This document shows positions 15,201 through 18,173 of a stretch of DNA of 18,173 nt, piece after piece. How positions within the stretch are numbered: position 1 is the first letter of the stretch; every line of letters starts with the position of its first letter. This DNA is from Treponema sp. (lineage in GTDB: Bacteria > Spirochaetota > Spirochaetia > Treponematales > Treponemataceae). The notes under the pieces were generated by a model. The model was not told the origin of the DNA, searched no databases, and saw nothing but the letters and a program-made list of their open reading frames with translations. The position numbers and the translations under genes were made by a program. The DNA lies in contig JAFZWX010000061.1 of the NCBI GenBank assembly GCA_017617145.1, positions 1 to 18,173 on the forward strand, written 5' to 3'.

Positions 15201-16092
15201 GTGAGAAATTCTCCTTAAAAAGATTTTCTGATTCAGCGCCTGAACCAACTCCTGCTCCGTCATATAACTGTCGCGAAATATCTGTTTTACCGGGAACTCC
15301 GACTGCATCTGCACGACAATGATTACAATGCATAAATATTTCTATGTATTCACCAGCGGCACGGCGGGCTGCATCTATCTGGGCACAGTTTGGAGCAGGT
15401 TCATCCTTGAGCTTTGCAGTTGGAATCAATGGAATGATATTGTATTTGTCGGCCCCTGCTTCGGCTACAGCCTGAGCAATCTGTGCAATATGATTTCCGT
15501 TTATTCGGGGAACAAGCACAGTATTTACTTTTACGGTAATTCCTGCTTCTGCAATTTTTCTTATTCCTTCCAGCTGATTTTCTATAAGGATTTTTGCTCC
15601 TTCAACACCTTCTATCTTTTTGCCATGCCAGATAACATAATCATTTAATTGCGCACCAATCTGCGGATCAACTGCATTTACAGTTACGGTAAGACTGTCT
15701 ACGCCGGCAGCAATTACTTCATCGGCACGCTCGTTCAAAAGAAGTCCGTTTGTACTCATACATTTAATAAGCTCGGGAAACTTTTCACCGATTATTTTGA
15801 AGGTTTTGAAAGCATTGTCGTTTGCAAGAGTATCGCCCGGACCTGCAATTCCAGCAACTTTTATTTCGGGACTTATTTGAATTGCTTTGCCCACTATTTC
15901 TGCCGCTTCTTCCGGTTTTAAAATGCGGCCAGTTACACCAGGTCTGTTTTCCGAAGTGTTGATTGAGCGTTCACAAAAACGACATGCAATATTACAACCA
16001 GGACATACAGGCAGATGAATGCGGCCTGTTGATGCACCGTGACTTCCAAAGCATGGATGTTGTTTTTCCAGTTCAGAAAAAGATTTTGGCAC
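15193..16092 (-). CDS. nifB: NifB-type radical SAM cofactor synthase (core domain only)
   Basis: 299 residues. HPCFGSHG (12-19), CNIACRFC with C33, C37 and C40 as CX3CX2C, ENRPGV, GIAGPGDTLAN (81-91), CMSTNGL (111-117) and HCNHCRADAVG (C256, C259) are all NifB signatures. NifB uses SAM to fuse two [4Fe-4S] units into the carbide-centred [8Fe-9S-C] NifB-co. No NifX domain is fused; the next gene encodes it. The start codon is GTG at 16092, with AAAGGAG 7 nt upstream; no in-frame ATG fits. With no nifE or nifN in the window, its product may be used directly or with little change. Symbol at family level (marB possible). Confidence 0.93.
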   Translation of the reverse strand: MPKSFSELEKQHPCFGSHGASTGRIHLPVCPGCNIACRFCERSINTSENRPGVTGRILKPEEAAEIVGKAIQISPEIKVAGIAGPGDTLANDNAFKTFKIIGEKFPELIKCMSTNGLLLNERADEVIAAGVDSLTVTVNAVDPQIGAQLNDYVIWHGKKIEGVEGAKILIENQLEGIRKIAEAGITVKVNTVLVPRINGNHIAQIAQAVAEAGADKYNIIPLIPTAKLKDEPAPNCAQIDAARRAAGEYIEIFMHCNHCRADAVGVPGKTDISRQLYDGAGVGSGAESENLFKENFSHG

Positions 16093-16118
16093 TTGAACGC
16101 TCCTTTATTAAAATTATT

Positions 16119-16137
16119 ACCTAGTGGTTTAATAGGT
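16119..16137. promoter_or_regulatory. Operator 6, ACCTA-N9-TAGGT (nifB promoter)
   Basis: The sequence is ACCTAGTGGTTTAATAGGT. It lies between the -10 and the GTG start of nifB, over the predicted transcription start near 16134. Confidence 0.85.
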
Positions 16138-16140
16138 AAT

Positions 16141-16169
16141 ACAATACAAAGGATAGCATTATTTGTCAA
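16141..16169 (-). promoter_or_regulatory. Sigma-70-type promoter of nifB-nifX
   Basis: On the minus strand, TTGACA (16169-16164), a 17-bp spacer, and TATTGT (16146-16141). Operator 6 begins 3 bp downstream. There is no second operator on the -35. Confidence 0.75.
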
Positions 16170-16211
16170 GAGGGATTGTTTTTTTACAGAAAAACGCCAT
16201 AAAAATACTGA

Positions 16212-16240
16212 TTGACAAAAGTAAGAAAAAATCTTATGCT
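16212..16240 (+). promoter_or_regulatory. Sigma-70-type promoter of the alpha/beta hydrolase
   Basis: TTGACA (16212-16217), a 17-bp spacer, and TATGCT (16235-16240). It diverges from the nifB promoter. Operator 7 begins 2 bp after the -10. Confidence 0.75.
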
Positions 16241-16242
16241 TT

Positions 16243-16261
16243 ACCTACTAACCTACTAGGT
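16243..16261. promoter_or_regulatory. Operator 7, ACCTA-N9-TAGGT (hydrolase promoter)
   Basis: The sequence is ACCTACTAACCTACTAGGT, with an extra internal ACCTA half-site. It covers the predicted start of the hydrolase transcript and places this gene in the shared regulon. Confidence 0.85.
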
Positions 16262-16281
16262 TTTTCAAGTCGAGGTATATT

Positions 16282-17124
16282 ATGGCTGCAAACTTAAATC
16301 TTAACTATTTATTTTCTGACCCCGAGGAGCTTGATCCAACTGAGCTTCCAGATTATACAACGCTGGATTTTATAAGCAACGGCTCCCATATTTACGGAGA
16401 AATCATGTGGCCTTCTTCAAACGTTCCAAAACCACATCCTTGTGTAATTATGCTTCATGGATTTCCGGGAACTGCACGTAATGATGATATATCTCACGCT
16501 CTGTGCCGTATTGGCTGTGTTGTAATTGTTCCTCATAACCGCGGGGCCTGGGGAAGTCAGGGAAAGTATTTAATAACTCATTGTATAGAAGATGCACAGA
16601 ATCTTGCAGAATATGCCCACTCGCAGGAGTTTACGCAAAAATATAATGTTGACTCGTCACAGATTTTTTTGCTTGGTCACAGTATGGGTGCTAATTCTGC
16701 TTTGAATGCCGGCCGTAAGCTTGACTGGATTGGCGGTATTATAATGCTAACCCCCTACGACCCTACCCGCTACTTGAACCGTGCAAAAGAAAGTTATTTC
16801 CGTTCGCTTCTAGAAGAAGGAAAGATTTTGCAGTCCGACGGAATTGATGCAATTTACGAGGATGTTGTTGTAAACCGCGATGAAATCAGCCACCCAAAGG
16901 CATTTGAACAGGTAAAAGATAAAAACCTTCTTGTTGTTGGCGGTACTTATGATTCTGTTTCACCGATTAACGAAATGATTTTACCACTTTGGAAGCTGCT
17001 TGAAGCACATCAGACTAAGGCTATTCAACGACGCGTGGAGTTTCCTACAGAGCACGGACTTTTGGGCCGCAGGATCAGCGTGATTAAAGAAATTGCAGGG
17101 TTTATCGAAGCCAGCTGCAATTAA
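16282..17124 (+). CDS. Alpha/beta hydrolase (serine hydrolase), regulon member
   Basis: 280 residues with a cytoplasmic alpha/beta hydrolase fold and no signal peptide. Oxyanion motif LHGFPG (58-63), nucleophile elbow GHSMG (S134), and likely acid D224 (GTYDSVSP) and base H258 (TEHGLLGRR) complete the catalytic triad. It is related to prolyl-oligopeptidase-like or dienelactone-hydrolase-like proteins. The substrate is unknown. The start at 16282 has GAGG about 7 nt upstream. It is the only member of the regulon with no obvious sulfur or Fe-S link, yet it carries a near-perfect operator. It may release a small thioether or alcohol from an ester or thioester before or after reduction. Transcription runs toward the terminator at 17141-17167. 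Confidence 0.88.
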   Translation: MAANLNLNYLFSDPEELDPTELPDYTTLDFISNGSHIYGEIMWPSSNVPKPHPCVIMLHGFPGTARNDDISHALCRIGCVVIVPHNRGAWGSQGKYLITHCIEDAQNLAEYAHSQEFTQKYNVDSSQIFLLGHSMGANSALNAGRKLDWIGGIIMLTPYDPTRYLNRAKESYFRSLLEEGKILQSDGIDAIYEDVVVNRDEISHPKAFEQVKDKNLLVVGGTYDSVSPINEMILPLWKLLEAHQTKAIQRRVEFPTEHGLLGRRISVIKEIAGFIEASCN

Positions 17125-17140
17125 ACTTACTGCAATAAAA

Positions 17141-17167
17141 AAACCTCACTGTAAATCAGCGAGGTTT
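17141..17167. terminator. Terminator between the hydrolase and metY (convergent)
   Basis: AAACCTC-A-CTG / CAG-C-GAGGTTT with loop TAAAT forms a 7+3-bp stem with a single mismatch. On the minus strand it is followed by a run of T (complement of 17136-17143), an ideal intrinsic terminator for the sulfhydrylase gene. On the plus strand TTTCGTTCT follows, so it is weaker that way. Confidence 0.85.
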
Positions 17168-17191
17168 CGTTCTTGGATGAAATCTTATTTA

Positions 17192-18173
17192 TTATATTGC
17201 TGCAAATCCTGCTTCAAGGTCGGCGATGATATCATCAATATGTTCAGTACCGATTGAAAGACGGATTGTGTTCTGTGCAATTCCCTGGTCTGCAAGTTCT
17301 GCATCACTGAGCTGTGAGTGTGTTGTGCTAGCCGGATGAATTACCAGAGACTTAACATCAGCAACGTTTGCTAGGAGTGAGAAAATCTTAAGGTTATCAA
17401 TAAACTTCCAGGCTTCGTCGCGGCCACCTTTGATGTTGAAAGTAAAAATACTTGCACCGCCGTTAGGGAAGTATTTCTGATACAAAGCGTGATCCGGATG
17501 ATCTGCAAGCGAAGGATGGTTTACCTTTTCTACCTTTGGATGCTTGCTCAAGAACTCAACAACTTTCTTTGTGTTTTCTGCGTGGCGTTCAAGACGAAGA
17601 GAAAGAGTCTCGATTCCCTGCAAAAGAAGGAATGCGTTGAAAGGACTGATTGAAGCACCTGTATCACGAAGAAGAATAGCACGGATGTAAGTTACGAATG
17701 CAGCTGGTCCAACAACATCATAGAATGAAACTCCATGATAACTTGGGTTAGGAGCTGCAATCTGTGGATAGTTACCGCTTGCCTTGTAATTGAACTTTCC
17801 GCTTTCTACGATGATACCACCGAGTGTTGTACCGTGACCGCCAAGGAACTTTGTTGCAGAGTGAACTACAATATCTGCACCATGTTCAAACGGACGGATA
17901 AGATATGGAGTTCCAAATGTGTTATCAACAACAACTGGAAGTCCGTGTTTGTGAGCGATTGCAGAAATTGCATCGATATCCGGAATGTCGCTGTTTGGAT
18001 TTCCGAGTGTTTCCAGGTAGATGGCGCGAGTGTTTTCTTTGATTGCGCCTTCAACTTCTGCAAGATTATGAGCGTCTACGAAAGTTGTTGTAACACCGTA
18101 CTGTGGAAGTGTGTGCGAAAGAAGATTGTAGCTTCCGCCGTAGATTGTTTTCTGAGCAACAATGTGTCCGCCG
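17192..18173 (-). CDS. metY: O-acetylhomoserine sulfhydrylase (MetY), N-terminus outside the window
   Basis: One open frame runs from the right window edge to TAA at 17192 (about 326 codons). It shows GGHIVAQKTIYGGSYNLL, YLETLGNPNSDIPDI, VVDNTFGTPYL, and PLP lysine in HSATKFLGGHGTT. The long inserts (GNYPQIAAPNPSYHGV) and C-terminal FSLLANVADVKSLVIHPASTTHSQL are typical of MetY rather than MetB or MetC. Reaction: O-acetylhomoserine plus sulfide or methanethiol gives homocysteine or methionine in the cytoplasm. In known Mar systems this enzyme captures methanethiol to make methionine. No in-frame start codon or promoter lies in the window, so I cannot tell whether it carries the common operator. 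Confidence 0.92.
   Translation of the reverse strand, partial: GGHIVAQKTIYGGSYNLLSHTLPQYGVTTTFVDAHNLAEVEGAIKENTRAIYLETLGNPNSDIPDIDAISAIAHKHGLPVVVDNTFGTPYLIRPFEHGADIVVHSATKFLGGHGTTLGGIIVESGKFNYKASGNYPQIAAPNPSYHGVSFYDVVGPAAFVTYIRAILLRDTGASISPFNAFLLLQGIETLSLRLERHAENTKKVVEFLSKHPKVEKVNHPSLADHPDHALYQKYFPNGGASIFTFNIKGGRDEAWKFIDNLKIFSLLANVADVKSLVIHPASTTHSQLSDAELADQGIAQNTIRLSIGTEHIDDIIADLEAGFAAI

Noticed and set aside
14823..15314. 163-residue version of the first NifX-like protein
   Set aside because: The added 38 residues lie inside nifB in another frame. AAGGAG before ATG 15200 marks the real start.
17866..18063. Separate small protein on the minus strand
   Set aside because: It is an out-of-frame shadow of the MetY coding region, which is open and conserved through this stretch.

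Overview
Organism: about 40 % GC, gene-dense, with strict-anaerobe style enzymes (a NifH-type iron protein, two nitrogenase-component-1 homologues, radical SAM proteins). Protein style, the GGGGGAAGTC-type dispersed palindromes and the small PLP/sulfur gene set fit a host-associated Treponema-like spirochete. That is a low-to-moderate confidence inference. No rRNA or other taxonomic marker lies in the window.

Layout: (1) At 1-1406 (minus strand) are the N-terminus of an Rrf2-family regulator and a MalY/PatB-type C-S lyase, the latter flanked by inverted GC-rich repeats. (2) At 1618-6381 (plus) is an operon of NifK-like, NifD-like, divergent cysteine-synthase-like and LysR genes. (3) At 6391-7029 (minus) is a stand-alone small radical SAM gene with its own promoter. 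(4) At 7266-12227 (plus) is an SsuABC/nitrate-taurine-type importer (permease, ATPase, lipoprotein receptor), followed by a tiny two-helix membrane protein and a MacB/LolCDE-type FtsX permease plus ATPase. (5) At 16092-12251 (minus) are NifB, a NifX-like protein, NifH, a second Cys/Gly-rich NifX-like protein and a MetB/MetC-type PLP enzyme. (6) At 16282-17124 (plus) is an alpha/beta hydrolase. (7) At 18173-17192 (minus) is a truncated O-acetylhomoserine sulfhydrylase.

Interpretation: the window encodes a nitrogenase-like reductase (H, D, K, B, no NifE/NifN) embedded in sulfur-amino-acid genes and linked to an organic-anion importer. The closest described logic is the methylthio-alkane reductase (Mar) system, in which a nitrogenase-like enzyme cleaves C-S bonds of small thioethers and the released methanethiol is captured on O-acetylhomoserine to make methionine. 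The NifD-like subunit keeps the cysteine ligands but lacks the Gln191, His195 and His442 equivalents by eye, so dinitrogen fixation is unlikely.

Regulation: seven copies of a 19-bp operator, ACCTA-N9-TAGGT, sit on the promoters of nearly every transcription unit of the system (K-D-cysK-lysR, malY-rrf2, importer, nifB-X, nifH-X-metB, hydrolase). At 1529-1588 two operators form an almost perfect mirror with back-to-back TTGACT-N17-TATAAA / TTGACT-N17-TATACT promoters sharing one -10 region. The Rrf2 (CymR/IscR-type) protein at the left edge is the obvious candidate to bind these sites, which makes the window one coherent, apparently sulfur-responsive regulon.
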